DNA from: Nocardioides humilatus
Lineage (GTDB): Bacteria > Actinomycetota > Actinomycetes > Propionibacteriales > Nocardioidaceae
Length of the DNA: 64,000 nt
NCBI RefSeq assembly: GCF_008373755.1
Contig: NZ_VUJV01000001.1
Location: forward strand, 1,413,908-1,477,907
Direction of reading: 5' to 3'
Shown here piece by piece: positions 24,036-32,534 of the stretch (position 1 is its first letter; the number at the start of each line of letters is the position of its first letter). The notes under the pieces are model-generated. The model was not told where the DNA came from, did not search any database, and worked only from the letters and a program-made list of their open reading frames with translations. A program made the position numbers and the translations under genes.

Positions 24036-25016
24036 ATGCCCGAGATCGAGCGCGTGCTCCAGCTCCAAGACGGTGTCATCGCCCGGCACCAGGCCATCGA
24101 GGCCGGGCTGACCGAGGTCGAGGTGGCCCGCCTCCTACGGCGACGTGCGTGGGTGGCGGTCCACCGCGGGGTCTACGTCAACCACACCGGCAGCCTGACG
24201 TGGCGCCAATCGGCTTGGGCGGCCGTCCTCGCCTGCTGGCCGGCGGCGCTCGACGGCTGGTCGGCGATCCGCGCCCACGAGGGCCCGGGGCGACAGCGCC
24301 CCGGCAACTCGGACGTGATCGAGGTGATGGTGGCGCACGGACGCCACCCGACTCCTCGGGCAGGAGTACGCGTTCGGCAGAGCCGCCGGTTCGACGACCA
24401 GGTGCTCTGGAACCTCTCCCCGCCCCGCATGCACTACGACGACACGGTCCTCGACCTGGCCGACCGCGCCCGACGCGAACTCGACGCGATCGCCGTACTG
24501 GCCGACGCCTGCGGCGGGAGACGTACGACGGCGGCCCGCCTTCGCTCGCGGATGGACCTGATCCCGCGACTCCACCGGCGAAGGTGGCTGGAGCAGGTCC
24601 TCGAGGATGTCGCGCAGGGGACGTGCTCTGTGCTCGAGCACCGCTACCTCACCCACGTGGAGCGGGCACACGGCCTGCCCCGCGGGGATCGCCAGGATCC
24701 CGCCCCCGCGGCCGCTCGACGCGGCCTTCGGGACGTGGTCTACCGGGGTCCCGGCTGGACCCAGGTCGTCGAGCTGGACGGGCGGCTCAACCATGACAGC
24801 ACGGCCGCGCGCGACCGGGATCTCGAGCGCGACCTCGACGCAGCGCTCGAGCGCGAGCACTCGATCCGGGTCGGACACGGCCAGGTCTTCGAGCGCGCAT
24901 GCTGGACGGGTCTCAAGCTCGTCGAGCTGCTGATGATGCGTGGTTGGCGCGGACGGTTCCAGCTGTGTGCTGACTGCCCGCCCGGGCTTCGGGCCCGTGT
25001 GGAGGGAGTTGCGTGA
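24036..25016 (+). CDS. AbiEi-type N-domain / DUF559-like C-domain protein
   Basis: 326 residues. The N-terminal region (IARHQAIEAGLTEVEVARLL, WVAVHRGVYV) is the wing-helix pattern annotated as type IV toxin-antitoxin AbiEi antitoxin domain. The C-terminal region (VVELDGRLNHDSTAARDRD ... RDLDAALEREHSIRVGHG) resembles DUF559, a Vsr-like PD-(D/E)xK fold. This two-domain type is abundant and multi-copy in actinobacteria, with no partner toxin here. Its stop codon lies inside one of two 39-bp palindromes that bracket the gene, so it may have arrived as a unit. Confidence 0.82.
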   Translation: MPEIERVLQLQDGVIARHQAIEAGLTEVEVARLLRRRAWVAVHRGVYVNHTGSLTWRQSAWAAVLACWPAALDGWSAIRAHEGPGRQRPGNSDVIEVMVAHGRHPTPRAGVRVRQSRRFDDQVLWNLSPPRMHYDDTVLDLADRARRELDAIAVLADACGGRRTTAARLRSRMDLIPRLHRRRWLEQVLEDVAQGTCSVLEHRYLTHVERAHGLPRGDRQDPAPAAARRGLRDVVYRGPGWTQVVELDGRLNHDSTAARDRDLERDLDAALEREHSIRVGHGQVFERACWTGLKLVELLMMRGWRGRFQLCADCPPGLRARVEGVA

Positions 25017-25039
25017 ACCAGGTTCACTCAACTCCCTCC
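25001..25039. repeat. 39-bp palindrome after AbiEi-type gene (copy B)
   Basis: GGAGGGAGTTG-C-GTGAACC, centre A, GGTTCAC-T-CAACTCCCTCC: 18 of 19 arm positions pair. The AbiEi-type gene's last codons and stop are within its left arm. Same length and left arm as the copy at 23930, so the gene is bracketed by a direct pair of palindromes. Also a plausible terminator. Confidence 0.85.
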
Positions 25040-25078
25040 ACTCCCGTCGGGCAGACTGGCCACACCAGCGAACTCCAA

Positions 25079-25093
25079 GATTGTCTGACAATC
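25079..25093. promoter_or_regulatory. FadR/GntR-type operator before arcA
   Basis: GATTGTC-T-GACAATC is a perfect inverted repeat whose core TTGTCTGACAA fits the FadR-subfamily GntR operator pattern TNGTNNNACNA. It ends 16 bp before the arcA ATG. No GntR gene is in the window. Confidence 0.6.
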
Positions 25094-25109
25094 CGTTAGG
25101 GTGCCCGCC

Positions 25110-26351
25110 ATGACCGACAACGCGCAGACCCCCGGCGCACAGACCCCCGGTGTCGACAGCGAGGTCGGGCGCCTGCGCACGGTGATGCTGCACCGGCCGG
25201 GCACCGAGCTGCAGCGGCTGACGCCGCGCAACAACGACCGACTGCTCTTCGACGGCGTGCCGTGGGTGGCCCGGGCACAGGAGGAGCACGATGCCTTCGC
25301 CGACGCGCTCCGCGGCCGCGGTGTCGAGGTGCTCTACCTGACCGAACTGCTGACCGAGACCCTCGCTGACGCCGACGCCCGCCACATCGCGATCGAGACG
25401 GCGCTGACCGACCTCGACCTCGGCGAGACCCTCCGGGTCTACCTGCGCGGCTTCCTCGGCGACGCCACGCCCGAGGAGCTGACGGTCTACCTGACCTCGG
25501 GCATCCGCAACGACGAGGTGCGCGGCGGCTTCGGCCTTGTCACGAGCCTGCTGGCGTTCGACGACTTCCTCGTCGACCCGCTCCCCAACCTGCTGTTCAC
25601 GCGCGACTCGTCGGTCTGGGTGCGCGACCGCGTCGCCATCACCTCGCTCGCGATGCCCGCGCGCAAGCGCGAGACCCAGCTGACCGAGCTGATCTACGGG
25701 CGCCATCCGCGCTTCGCGGCCAGCCCGCGGATCCTGGGCCACCACTTCGAGCACGTGGAGGGTGGCGACGTACTGCTGCTGTCGCCGGGGGTCATCGCCG
25801 TCGGTGTCGGCGAACGTACGACGCCCGCCGGTGCCGAGCGCTTCGCCCGCCAGGTCTTCGAGACCGGGCTCGCGGAGACGGTGCTCGCCGTACCGATCGC
25901 GCAGGAGCGCGCCACGATGCACCTCGACACCGTCTGCACGATGGTCGACGTCGACAAGGTCGTCATGTATCCCAACGTCGCGCACTCGCTGACCGCGTGG
26001 TCCGTGACGCGGCGACCCGACACCGATCCCGGCGAGCTCGAGCTCGACGTCGCCCCGCCCGAGCCCTTCCTCGTCGCAGCAGCGAAGGCAATGCAGCTCG
26101 ACACGCTGCACCAGATCGACACCGGCCTCGACCCGGTCGAGGCCGAGCGCGAGCAGTGGGACGACGGCAACAACACACTCGCCCTGGCCCCGCGACTCGC
26201 CGTCGCCTACGAGCGCAACGACGGCACCAACAGCCGTCTCGAGGCCGCCGGCATCGAGGTCATCCGCATCGCCGGATCCGAGCTGGGGTCCGGTCGCGGG
26301 GGTCCGCGCTGCATGAGCTGCCCGATCGCGCGCGACCCGCTCGCGGACTAG
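25110..26351 (+). CDS. arcA: Arginine deiminase
   Basis: 413 residues; hydrolyses arginine to citrulline and ammonia. Guanidine-group-modifying fold with the catalytic His-Asp region [12 protein letters not shown], the substrate segment FTRDSSVWV, and the C-terminal nucleophile in [15 protein letters not shown]. The characteristic segment [14 protein letters not shown] is present. Full length. No ornithine carbamoyltransferase or carbamate kinase gene adjoins it, so it stands alone rather than in an arc operon. A FadR-type palindrome lies in its promoter. Confidence 0.95.
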   Translation: MTDNAQTPGAQTPGVDSEVGRLRTVMLHRPGTELQRLTPRNNDRLLFDGVPWVARAQEEHDAFADALRGRGVEVLYLTELLTETLADADARHIAIETALTDLDLGETLRVYLRGFLGDATPEELTVYLTSGIRNDEVRGGFGLVTSLLAFDDFLVDPLPNLLFTRDSSVWVRDRVAITSLAMPARKRETQLTELIYGRHPRFAASPRILGHHFEHVEGGDVLLLSPGVIAVGVGERTTPAGAERFARQVFETGLAETVLAVPIAQERATMHLDTVCTMVDVDKVVMYPNVAHSLTAWSVTRRPDTDPGELELDVAPPEPFLVAAAKAMQLDTLHQIDTGLDPVEAEREQWDDGNNTLALAPRLAVAYERNDGTNSRLEAAGIEVIRIAGSELGSGRGGPRCMSCPIARDPLAD

Positions 26352-26412
26352 TTGCTCATCTCGTGGCACGCAACTCATGTCCCTGACGCCGCGTTGCGGA
26401 TAAAGTCCAACC

Positions 26413-26430
26413 AGCGCGGGTTGCCGCGCT
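26413..26430 (+). other. Small hairpin in leader of cNMP-binding gene
   Basis: AGCGCGG and CCGCGCT pair across a 4-nt loop (GTTG), 30 bp before the ATG at 26460. It may affect leader folding or serve as part of a control site; no riboswitch class was recognised. Confidence 0.4.
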
Positions 26431-26459
26431 CATGGGGAGACCGCACCGAAAGGGTCAGC

Positions 26460-26828
26460 ATGGCAACGTTCTTCGAGCACTTCACTCCGAAAGAGGTCGC
26501 AAAGATCAGCGGCCTGGGGCGGCGCGTGCACCTTCCTGAGGGCTGGTCCCCGATCTGGAAGGACACCCCGGCCGACAAGGCCTACATCATCCTCGACGGC
26601 ACGGTCTCGGTGCGCCGCGACGGCGAGGAGATCGCCCAGCTCGGCGCCGGCGACATCGTCGGCGAGGCCGCGATCATGGGGCACTCGCTGCGCACCGCGA
26701 CGATCGTCGCGCTGACGCCGCTCGACACCATCCACCTCACCGACGAGACGCTGATCCAGCTCGACAAGGAGATGCCGAGCTTCCACCAGGCTCTCGTCGA
26801 GGTCGCCCAGTCCCGCGTCAACCCCTGA
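26460..26828 (+). CDS. Cyclic nucleotide-binding domain protein
   Basis: 122 residues consisting of a single CRP-like beta-barrel: AYIILDGTVSVRRDGEEIAQ, then LGAGDIVGEAAIMGHSLRTA, which matches the phosphate-binding cassette (GE ... R-T) of cNMP-binding proteins. No DNA-binding domain or membrane helix, so it is a stand-alone receptor. The adenylate cyclase gene follows after 7 bp on the same strand, making cAMP the expected ligand. Confidence 0.9.
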   Translation: MATFFEHFTPKEVAKISGLGRRVHLPEGWSPIWKDTPADKAYIILDGTVSVRRDGEEIAQLGAGDIVGEAAIMGHSLRTATIVALTPLDTIHLTDETLIQLDKEMPSFHQALVEVAQSRVNP

Positions 26829-26835
26829 TAGCTGC

Positions 26836-27873
26836 GTGAGCTCACCCGAGACGCCGGTCGACCCCGCAGGGGCGACCGGCTCGGGTGACCTCGCGGACCT
26901 CGAGGAGCGTCTGCTCCTCGAGCGGCCTGCGCTGACGCAGGCCGAGGTGGCCGAGCAGGCAGGTCTGCCGCTCGAGGTCGCCCAGAAGATCCGTCGCCTG
27001 CTCGGCTTCGCCCAGGCCGATCCCGACGAACGCGCCTTCACCACCGGTGACGTCCGCGCCTACGGGATGACCCGCGACCTCATCGACCTCGGTGTGTTGT
27101 CCGAGGAACGTCAGGAAGCGCTGATCCGCACCTGGGGTCGCAGCTTCGCCCGGCTCGCCGAGTGGCAGGTCGGCCTCCTGGCCGACATCGCCACCGAGGC
27201 CGGGATCACCGAGCCCGACGACCTGCTCGACCTCGCCGACCAGGTGATCCCCAAGGTCGAGGCGCTGCAGAGCTTCGTGTGGCGCCGCCACCTCGTCAAC
27301 GCGTCCGCGCGGCTGCTGGCCGACGTCGGTGCCGAGGCGGGCGGCAGCGAGCTGGCGGTCTGCTTCGTCGACATCGTCGGCTACACGTCGCGGTCGCGCA
27401 CGCTGTCGGACCGCGAGCTGGTGGCGTGGCTCGAGGCGTTCGAGACCGCCTCCCTCGACATCGTGGTCGAGCACAACGGCCGCATCATCAAGAACATCGG
27501 CGACGAGCTCCTCATCGTGGCCGACAGCGCGGCCGACGCCGCGGCGATCGCCGTCGAGCTCACCCGACGCGGCGCCGATCCCGACGACCCGTTCCCCGAT
27601 GTGCGGGCCGGGGTCGCCCACGGCGAGGTCGTCACTCGCCTCGGCGACGTGTTCGGCCCGGTGGTCAACATCGCCGCGCGGCTGACCAGCATCGCGCGCC
27701 CGGGCACGGTGCTCGTCGACCAAGGGATGTACGCCGCCCTCACCGGTCTCAGCGGAGACGACGAGGACAGCTCGCCCCGCTCGGACGACTCCCCCTACCG
27801 CTTCCGGCGGCTGCGCCGGGTGTCGGTCAAGGGCTACTCACGGCTGAAGGCCTGGGCCCTCTCACCTGCGTAG
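26836..27873 (+). CDS. Class III adenylate cyclase
   Basis: 345 residues from GTG 26836. The N-terminal ~160 residues form a helical regulatory part (TQAEVAEQAGLPLEVAQKIR looks like an HTH/MerR-like start). The catalytic domain has the first metal Asp in VCFVDIVGYTSRSR, the substrate Lys and second metal Asp in IIKNIGDELLI, and the transition-state pair in FGPVVNIAARL. All key residues are intact. It lies 7 bp after the stand-alone cNMP-binding gene and probably forms a two-gene cAMP synthesis/sensing unit. A symmetric terminator follows. Confidence 0.92.
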   Translation: MSSPETPVDPAGATGSGDLADLEERLLLERPALTQAEVAEQAGLPLEVAQKIRRLLGFAQADPDERAFTTGDVRAYGMTRDLIDLGVLSEERQEALIRTWGRSFARLAEWQVGLLADIATEAGITEPDDLLDLADQVIPKVEALQSFVWRRHLVNASARLLADVGAEAGGSELAVCFVDIVGYTSRSRTLSDRELVAWLEAFETASLDIVVEHNGRIIKNIGDELLIVADSAADAAAIAVELTRRGADPDDPFPDVRAGVAHGEVVTRLGDVFGPVVNIAARLTSIARPGTVLVDQGMYAALTGLSGDDEDSSPRSDDSPYRFRRLRRVSVKGYSRLKAWALSPA

Positions 27874-27876
27874 TCG

Positions 27877-27902
27877 CCGGTATCTGATTCATCCGATACC
27901 GG
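27877..27902. terminator. Bidirectional terminator
   Basis: CCGGTATC / GATACCGG, perfect 8-bp stem with a 10-nt loop, fills the 30-bp gap between the convergent cyclase and DUF5926 genes. Confidence 0.85.
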
Positions 27903-27903
27903 A

Positions 27904-28845
27904 TCAGCGGATGGTGACCTGACGGTTGGCCAGCCCGGCGCGCGCGGAGCGCTCCTCGGTGGTGAGGTCGGTGTCGTCGGCGAGCGCCGCGTCGAGCTTG
28001 GTGCGCAGGGCGGCCGCGCCGTCCTCGACCCCCTCGACCCCGGTGCCGACCGGGACCTCCCAGACCGGGACGACCACGCCGTGGGCGCGGAACATGCCGA
28101 TCAGACGGGCGTCGTCGATGACCTTGTCCTCACCCGCGACGTGGAGGCGGGCGAACGCGTCGAGCAGGTCGTCCTCCTGCTCCGGGAGCACCCAGCGGAG
28201 GAACTCCTTGTCGCCGAGGTGGGTCCAATAGGCCGCCGGCACCGACGCCAGGCGCGCGGTCGGCGCCGTGGCGCCGTGGGCCTCCTCGAGCGCCGCGGCG
28301 AGCTCGGGCGAGTCCTCCATGTCGGCGACCCAGAAGTCGAAGCCCTCGTGCATCTCGATCGTCAGCGGACCGTCGGCGACGAGGTCCTGCAGGCGCGGGC
28401 CGTTGCCCGGTGCCTCGGTCAGGCCGACCATCGGGGTGCCCGGCTCGGCGTCGAGCGCCGCGAGCAGCACCGCCGCGAGGTCGCGCGACGGGTCGCCGAA
28501 GGCGTGCTGCACCTGGAGGCCCAGCCAGACCTCGCCGCTCTCCCGCACCATGGCCGGCGCAGCCATCGGGAGCAGGGTGCAGACGCGGACGGCGCGGTCG
28601 GCGTACTCACCCGTGAGGGGAAGCACTGCCGACGCTGCGGGCACGAGCTCGCGCAGCGCGACCAGGTCGCACTCGGAGGCCATGCCCTCGAAGGGACGCT
28701 TCACGAAGACGTCGCCGCCACCGGGCGCGCCGTGGCACGCCTTGTAGCGCTTGCCGGAGCCGCACGGGCAGGGCTGGCGGGGGCCGACCTCGCCGGAATC
28801 GGTGCTTTCGGTGGCGCGTCCCTTGGAGCGGTTCTTCTTGGCCAT
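27904..28845 (-). CDS. DUF5926 protein with N-terminal SEC-C motif
   Basis: 313 residues. After a basic start (MAKKNRSKGRA) comes the zinc-binding SEC-C motif PCPCGSGKRYKACHG, as in SecA C-termini. The rest (VFVKRPFEGMASECDLVALR ... EGFDFWVADMEDSPELAAAL) is the actinobacterial DUF5926 region. Function unknown; SEC-C proteins often contact ribosomes or SecB-like partners. Nine bp separate it from the upstream GDPD gene on the same strand, so they may be co-transcribed. Confidence 0.9.
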   Translation of the reverse strand: MAKKNRSKGRATESTDSGEVGPRQPCPCGSGKRYKACHGAPGGGDVFVKRPFEGMASECDLVALRELVPAASAVLPLTGEYADRAVRVCTLLPMAAPAMVRESGEVWLGLQVQHAFGDPSRDLAAVLLAALDAEPGTPMVGLTEAPGNGPRLQDLVADGPLTIEMHEGFDFWVADMEDSPELAAALEEAHGATAPTARLASVPAAYWTHLGDKEFLRWVLPEQEDDLLDAFARLHVAGEDKVIDDARLIGMFRAHGVVVPVWEVPVGTGVEGVEDGAAALRTKLDAALADDTDLTTEERSARAGLANRQVTIR

Positions 28846-28854
28846 GCCCGGAAC

Positions 28855-29652
28855 CTATCCGGCGGCCTCTTCGCGCTGGTCGAGCAGGTCGAGGATGAAG
28901 GCGGGACGGTCGGTGATCACGGCCCTCACACCGAGCTTGAGACATAGATCAAGGTCGGCCTCGTTGTTGACCGTCCACACGTGGATCTGCCGGTCCTGGC
29001 GCGCCATGCTCTCGATCACCTTGGGGTGGTCGCGGAGCATCGCGATGCCGGGACCCATGATCGTGTCGGGGCCGACGACGCGCCGCAGCATCGGCCAGTG
29101 GGTCGGCTTCTCGACGAGCTGCACCAGCTGCACGTCGGGTGCCAGCCGCTCGACCCGCTGCAGCGCGGTGAAGGAGAAGCTCATCACCCGGACCGGAGCG
29201 CCGGCGGTGTGCCAGCCGAACTCACGCAGCATCTCGACCAGCCGCTTCTCGACGAGCCCGCCGAAGCGGGTCGGGTGCTTGGTCTCGATCGCGACCTCGA
29301 CCCGGCGGTCGTAGTCGGCGACGGTCTCGAGGAGCTTGCGCAGGGTGAGCACGCGGTCCAGCGCCTCGTCCCGGTCGGGCGCCTCGTCGTCGAGGTCGGC
29401 CCAGGGGTTCTTCCAGGCGGCGAAGTCGAGCTCGTTGAGCTCGGCGAGGTCCATCGTGGAGACCAGGCCGCGGATGCTCGCCGTACGACGCAGGTCGCGG
29501 TCGTGCACGCAGACCAGGTGTCCGTCGGCAGTCAGCCGGACGTCGCACTCGAGTGCCTCGGCTCCGGCGTCGAGCGCCTCGAGGTAGGCCCCGAGGGTGT
29601 GCTCGGCGATCTCGTGACTCGCGCCGCGGTGGGCGACGACCTGTGGCCGCAT
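28855..29652 (-). CDS. Glycerophosphodiester phosphodiesterase
   Basis: 265 residues; hydrolyses glycerophosphodiesters from phospholipid breakdown to glycerol-3-phosphate. Metal and catalytic residues are in VVAHRGASHEIAEHT, LECDVRLTADGHLVCVHD and VEVAIETKHP; the C-terminal HVWTVNNEADLDLCL is typical. No signal peptide, so it is cytoplasmic. ATG 29652 (MRPQVVAHRG) fits the family better than the ATG 15 bp upstream. Confidence 0.92.
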   Translation of the reverse strand: MRPQVVAHRGASHEIAEHTLGAYLEALDAGAEALECDVRLTADGHLVCVHDRDLRRTASIRGLVSTMDLAELNELDFAAWKNPWADLDDEAPDRDEALDRVLTLRKLLETVADYDRRVEVAIETKHPTRFGGLVEKRLVEMLREFGWHTAGAPVRVMSFSFTALQRVERLAPDVQLVQLVEKPTHWPMLRRVVGPDTIMGPGIAMLRDHPKVIESMARQDRQIHVWTVNNEADLDLCLKLGVRAVITDRPAFILDLLDQREEAAG

Positions 29653-29733
29653 GCGTGCATGATGCACCAGGTCAGGGAATGGTCAGGGTCGATCCCCGAT
29701 GTCCGGACGCGCGCGTCGCGCCACTCTGGATGC

Positions 29734-29979
29734 ATGAGCAACTCCGAGACCTACCCGGCGCCACCGCCGCCGTCCGCCCCGCAGGCGCACACCCTGCTCG
29801 CTCGCAGCCGGCAGGACCGCGTGGTCTCGGGCGTCTGCGGCGGGTTCGCCGACTACACCGGCTGGGACGCCAACCTGATCCGGATCTTCCTGGTCGCGGC
29901 GACCGTGCTGGGCTTCGGTTCGCCGCTCATCGTCTACCTCGCCGCCTGGATCCTGATGCCGGTGAACGACTGGCAGTGA
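29734..29979 (+). CDS. PspC-domain membrane protein
   Basis: 81 residues. A Pro-rich N-terminus (YPAPPPPSAPQ) is followed by a PspC domain (LARSRQDRVVSGVCGGFADY) and one hydrophobic helix (IFLVAATVLGFGSPLIVYLA). PspC proteins act in envelope-stress sensing. It stands alone with no PspA-like gene nearby. Confidence 0.9.
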   Translation: MSNSETYPAPPPPSAPQAHTLLARSRQDRVVSGVCGGFADYTGWDANLIRIFLVAATVLGFGSPLIVYLAAWILMPVNDWQ

Positions 29980-30002
29980 GCGACCGCTGTAGGGTCGCGC
30001 GG

Positions 30003-30788
30003 GTGGCTGACGGCGTGTCGATGGAGCTGGTGATCCGGCTCCGCGGAGCCGGTTGCGTCTTCGCCGAGGACGAAGCGGCACTGCTCGCAGCGGCCGCCTC
30101 CGGCGCCGCACTCGAGGACCTCGTGCGACGTCGCATCGCCGGTGAGCCGCTCGAGCACCTGCTCGGCTGGGCCGACTTCGACGGCGTACGCGTCGCGCTC
30201 GACCCGGGCGTGTTCATCCCGCGCCAGCGGACGGCGTTCCTCGTCGAGCTGGCCTCCTCGTGGGTCCCGGCCGGCGGTGTCGTCGTCGACCTGTGCTGCG
30301 GGTCGGGCGCGCTCGGGCTGGCGCTCGCGAGGCGCCACCCCGGCATCACGCTGCACGCGGCCGACATCGACCCGGTCGCCGTGGCGTGCGCGCAGCGCAA
30401 CCTCGCCGGCCTCGGCACTGCTCAGGTGGGCGACCTCGACGCCGCCCTCCCCGCGGACCTCCGCGGCCGGGTCGACGTACTCGTTGCCAACGTCCCCTAC
30501 GTCCCCACCGACGCCATCGCGACCATGCCCGCGGAGTCGCGCGACCACGAGCCGCGCGGCACGGTCGACGGCGGTGCCGATGGCCTCGACGTCGTACGAC
30601 GACTGGCAGCCCGGGCCCCGCACTGGCTCGTGCCGAGCGGCCGGGTGCTCGTGGAGACGAGCGAGGGTCAGGCCGACGTGGCGGCCGCGGCGTTCGCGGA
30701 GGCCGGGCTCGCGCCCGAGGTGCACCACGACGAGGAGCGCGGCGCGACGGTGGTCAGCGGGTGGCGAACGCCAGCCACGAGCCGATGA
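30003..30788 (+). CDS. Putative protein N5-glutamine methyltransferase, PrmC-like
   Basis: 261 residues from GTG 30003 (alternative ATG 30021). An SAM-dependent Rossmann methyltransferase: N-terminal recognition region HLLGWADFDGVRVALDPGVF, SAM motif VVDLCCGSGALGLALARRHP, and the catalytic loop VANVPYVP. The loop is N-V-P-Y rather than PrmC's N-P-P-Y, matching the actinobacterial PrmC-like branch rather than the release-factor methylase itself. The substrate is therefore uncertain. Its end overlaps the convergent DUF2784 gene by 35 bp. Confidence 0.87.
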   Translation: MADGVSMELVIRLRGAGCVFAEDEAALLAAAASGAALEDLVRRRIAGEPLEHLLGWADFDGVRVALDPGVFIPRQRTAFLVELASSWVPAGGVVVDLCCGSGALGLALARRHPGITLHAADIDPVAVACAQRNLAGLGTAQVGDLDAALPADLRGRVDVLVANVPYVPTDAIATMPAESRDHEPRGTVDGGADGLDVVRRLAARAPHWLVPSGRVLVETSEGQADVAAAAFAEAGLAPEVHHDEERGATVVSGWRTPATSR

Positions 30789-31095
30789 CGAGGCTGCCGA
30801 CCGCGACCTCGACGCGGCGCGACCACCGGGCGGGGTAGACCCGGCCCTCGAAGTAATGCGCGATGAAGCCCCGCTCGTGGAGGCGCGGACGTCCGGCTCC
30901 GGTCCGGCCCCAGTCCTCCAGGCGCGACAGCGGGCACACGGCGTCGGTCGCAGCCATCCGGCTGCCCCACATCGCCGCTCCGACGTGCGGCAGGAGCACC
31001 CACGGGACCAGGCAGGCGAGAAAACCGCCGAGCACCGTGAAGGCGACGAACACCAGGTGCGTGACCAGCGCCCCCAACGCCACGACTCGATGCAT
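30754..31095 (-). CDS. DUF2784 membrane protein
   Basis: 113 residues with three hydrophobic segments (ALGALVTHLVFVAFTVLGGF, WVLLPHVGAAMW, VAVGSLVIGSWLAFA) and the conserved CPLSRLEDWGR and FIAHYFEGRVYP segments of DUF2784. Function unknown. Overlaps the methyltransferase gene tail to tail. Confidence 0.87.
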   Translation of the reverse strand: MHRVVALGALVTHLVFVAFTVLGGFLACLVPWVLLPHVGAAMWGSRMAATDAVCPLSRLEDWGRTGAGRPRLHERGFIAHYFEGRVYPARWSRRVEVAVGSLVIGSWLAFATR

Positions 31096-31181
31096 GATCT
31101 CTGAAGTCTAGGTCGGCGTAGCCGATAGGAAGAATGCAGGTCCCACGGCGACCGTGCATCATGGTCGACGGAGGGAGAGAC

Positions 31182-32534
31182 GTGAGCGAGACGCTGGCAC
31201 GGCACATCTGGCACCGGATCGGTGGCTCGCCGCAGTCGTTCGACCGGCTCGAGCTCACCGGGCCGCGCACCGTCCTGCCCTCCTCCTACGACGTGACCGG
31301 CCTCGCCGTCGCCTCGGTCGCGGCCGCGACCCTCGGCGTCGCCGACGCGATCGCCCCGCAGAGCAGTCCCCCGTTGGTGCGGGTCAACAGCCTCGATGCC
31401 TGCTCGTCGTTCCTGTCCGAGCGCCGACTGACCCCGCTGGGCTGGGACCTGCCACCCGCGTGGGACGCCATCGCGGGCAACTACCGCACGGCCGACGGCT
31501 GGATCCGCCTGCACACCAACTACAGCTACCACCGCGAAGCAGCGCTCGCCGCGCTCGGCCTGCCCGAGGAGGCCAACCGCTTCCAGGTCGCCGCCGCCGT
31601 ACGCCAGCGCAAGGGCGAGGAGCTCGAGCAGGCTGTCGTCGATGCTGACGGGTGTGCCGCGATGATGCGCACCGGCGAGGAGTGGATCCAGCACCCGGCG
31701 GGGCTGGTCGCCGCCGGCATGCCGACGGTCGAGATCCGTGCGACCGGCGCCCCCACCACCTTCGAGCCGCGACCCAACCTGCGCCTCGGCGGGCTGCGCG
31801 TCGTCGACATCACCCGGGTGATCGCCGGGCCCATGTGCACCCGGTTCCTCGCCGGCTACGGCGCTGACGTGCTGCGCATCGACCCACCGGGCTTCGACGA
31901 GGTCGGCGCACTGCTGCCGCTGACCACCGAGGGCAAGCGCTGCGCGGTGCTCGACATCTCCACCGAGGCCGGGCGCGGGCAGCTCTTCTCCCTCCTCGAG
32001 GACGCCCACGTGCTCGTCCACGGCCTGCGCCCCGGAGCGCTCGACCGGCTCGGGCTCGGCCACGACCGCCTCGTGGAGCAGTTCCCCCACCTGGTCATCG
32101 GCCGGATCAGCGCCTACGGCACCAAGGGACCGTGGGGTCGCCGGCACGGCTTCGACAGCCTGGTCCAGATGAGCTCCGGTCTCGCCGTGACCGAGACCGA
32201 GCGGTCGGGCAGCGACGAGCCGTCGGCGCTTCCCGTGCAGGGCCTCGACCACGCGACCGGCTACCTGCTGGCGGCCGGCATCCTGCGGCTGCTCGCGTCG
32301 CGGCAGGCGGGCATCGTCTCGACCGCGCTGGCCGCCACCGCCCACCTACTCTCCGAGCACCGCACGCCCGACCCCGGCGTCACCGCGGAGCCGTCGCTGC
32401 CCGCACTGGTGACCCGCTCGAGCGCGTGGGGGCGCCTTCTCTCGACGCCCGTCCCCGGCTACATCAGCGGCGTCAGCCCCGACCTGCGGATCCCCGCCGG
32501 CCCGCTCGGCCGCTACGACCCGCGCTGGCGCTGA
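31182..32534 (+). CDS. CaiB/BaiF-type (family III) CoA-transferase
   Basis: 450 residues. GTG 31182 chosen because GGAGGGAGAGA sits right before it; the ATG at 31161 lacks a ribosome site. The family III core is seen in LRLGGLRVVDITRVIAGPMC and FLAGYGADVLRIDPPGFDE, with SAYGTKGPWGRRHGFDSLVQ later. An N-terminal half-domain (~residues 1-190) is related but degenerate, so this is a double-domain member that may work as a monomer. Acyl substrate unknown. The stop abuts that of the convergent AAA ATPase without a gap. Confidence 0.88.
   Translation: MSETLARHIWHRIGGSPQSFDRLELTGPRTVLPSSYDVTGLAVASVAAATLGVADAIAPQSSPPLVRVNSLDACSSFLSERRLTPLGWDLPPAWDAIAGNYRTADGWIRLHTNYSYHREAALAALGLPEEANRFQVAAAVRQRKGEELEQAVVDADGCAAMMRTGEEWIQHPAGLVAAGMPTVEIRATGAPTTFEPRPNLRLGGLRVVDITRVIAGPMCTRFLAGYGADVLRIDPPGFDEVGALLPLTTEGKRCAVLDISTEAGRGQLFSLLEDAHVLVHGLRPGALDRLGLGHDRLVEQFPHLVIGRISAYGTKGPWGRRHGFDSLVQMSSGLAVTETERSGSDEPSALPVQGLDHATGYLLAAGILRLLASRQAGIVSTALAATAHLLSEHRTPDPGVTAEPSLPALVTRSSAWGRLLSTPVPGYISGVSPDLRIPAGPLGRYDPRWR

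Noticed and set aside
30003-30788. Release-factor methyltransferase prmC
   Set aside because: The catalytic loop is NVPY rather than NPPY and no prfA is adjacent, so I kept the more general name.
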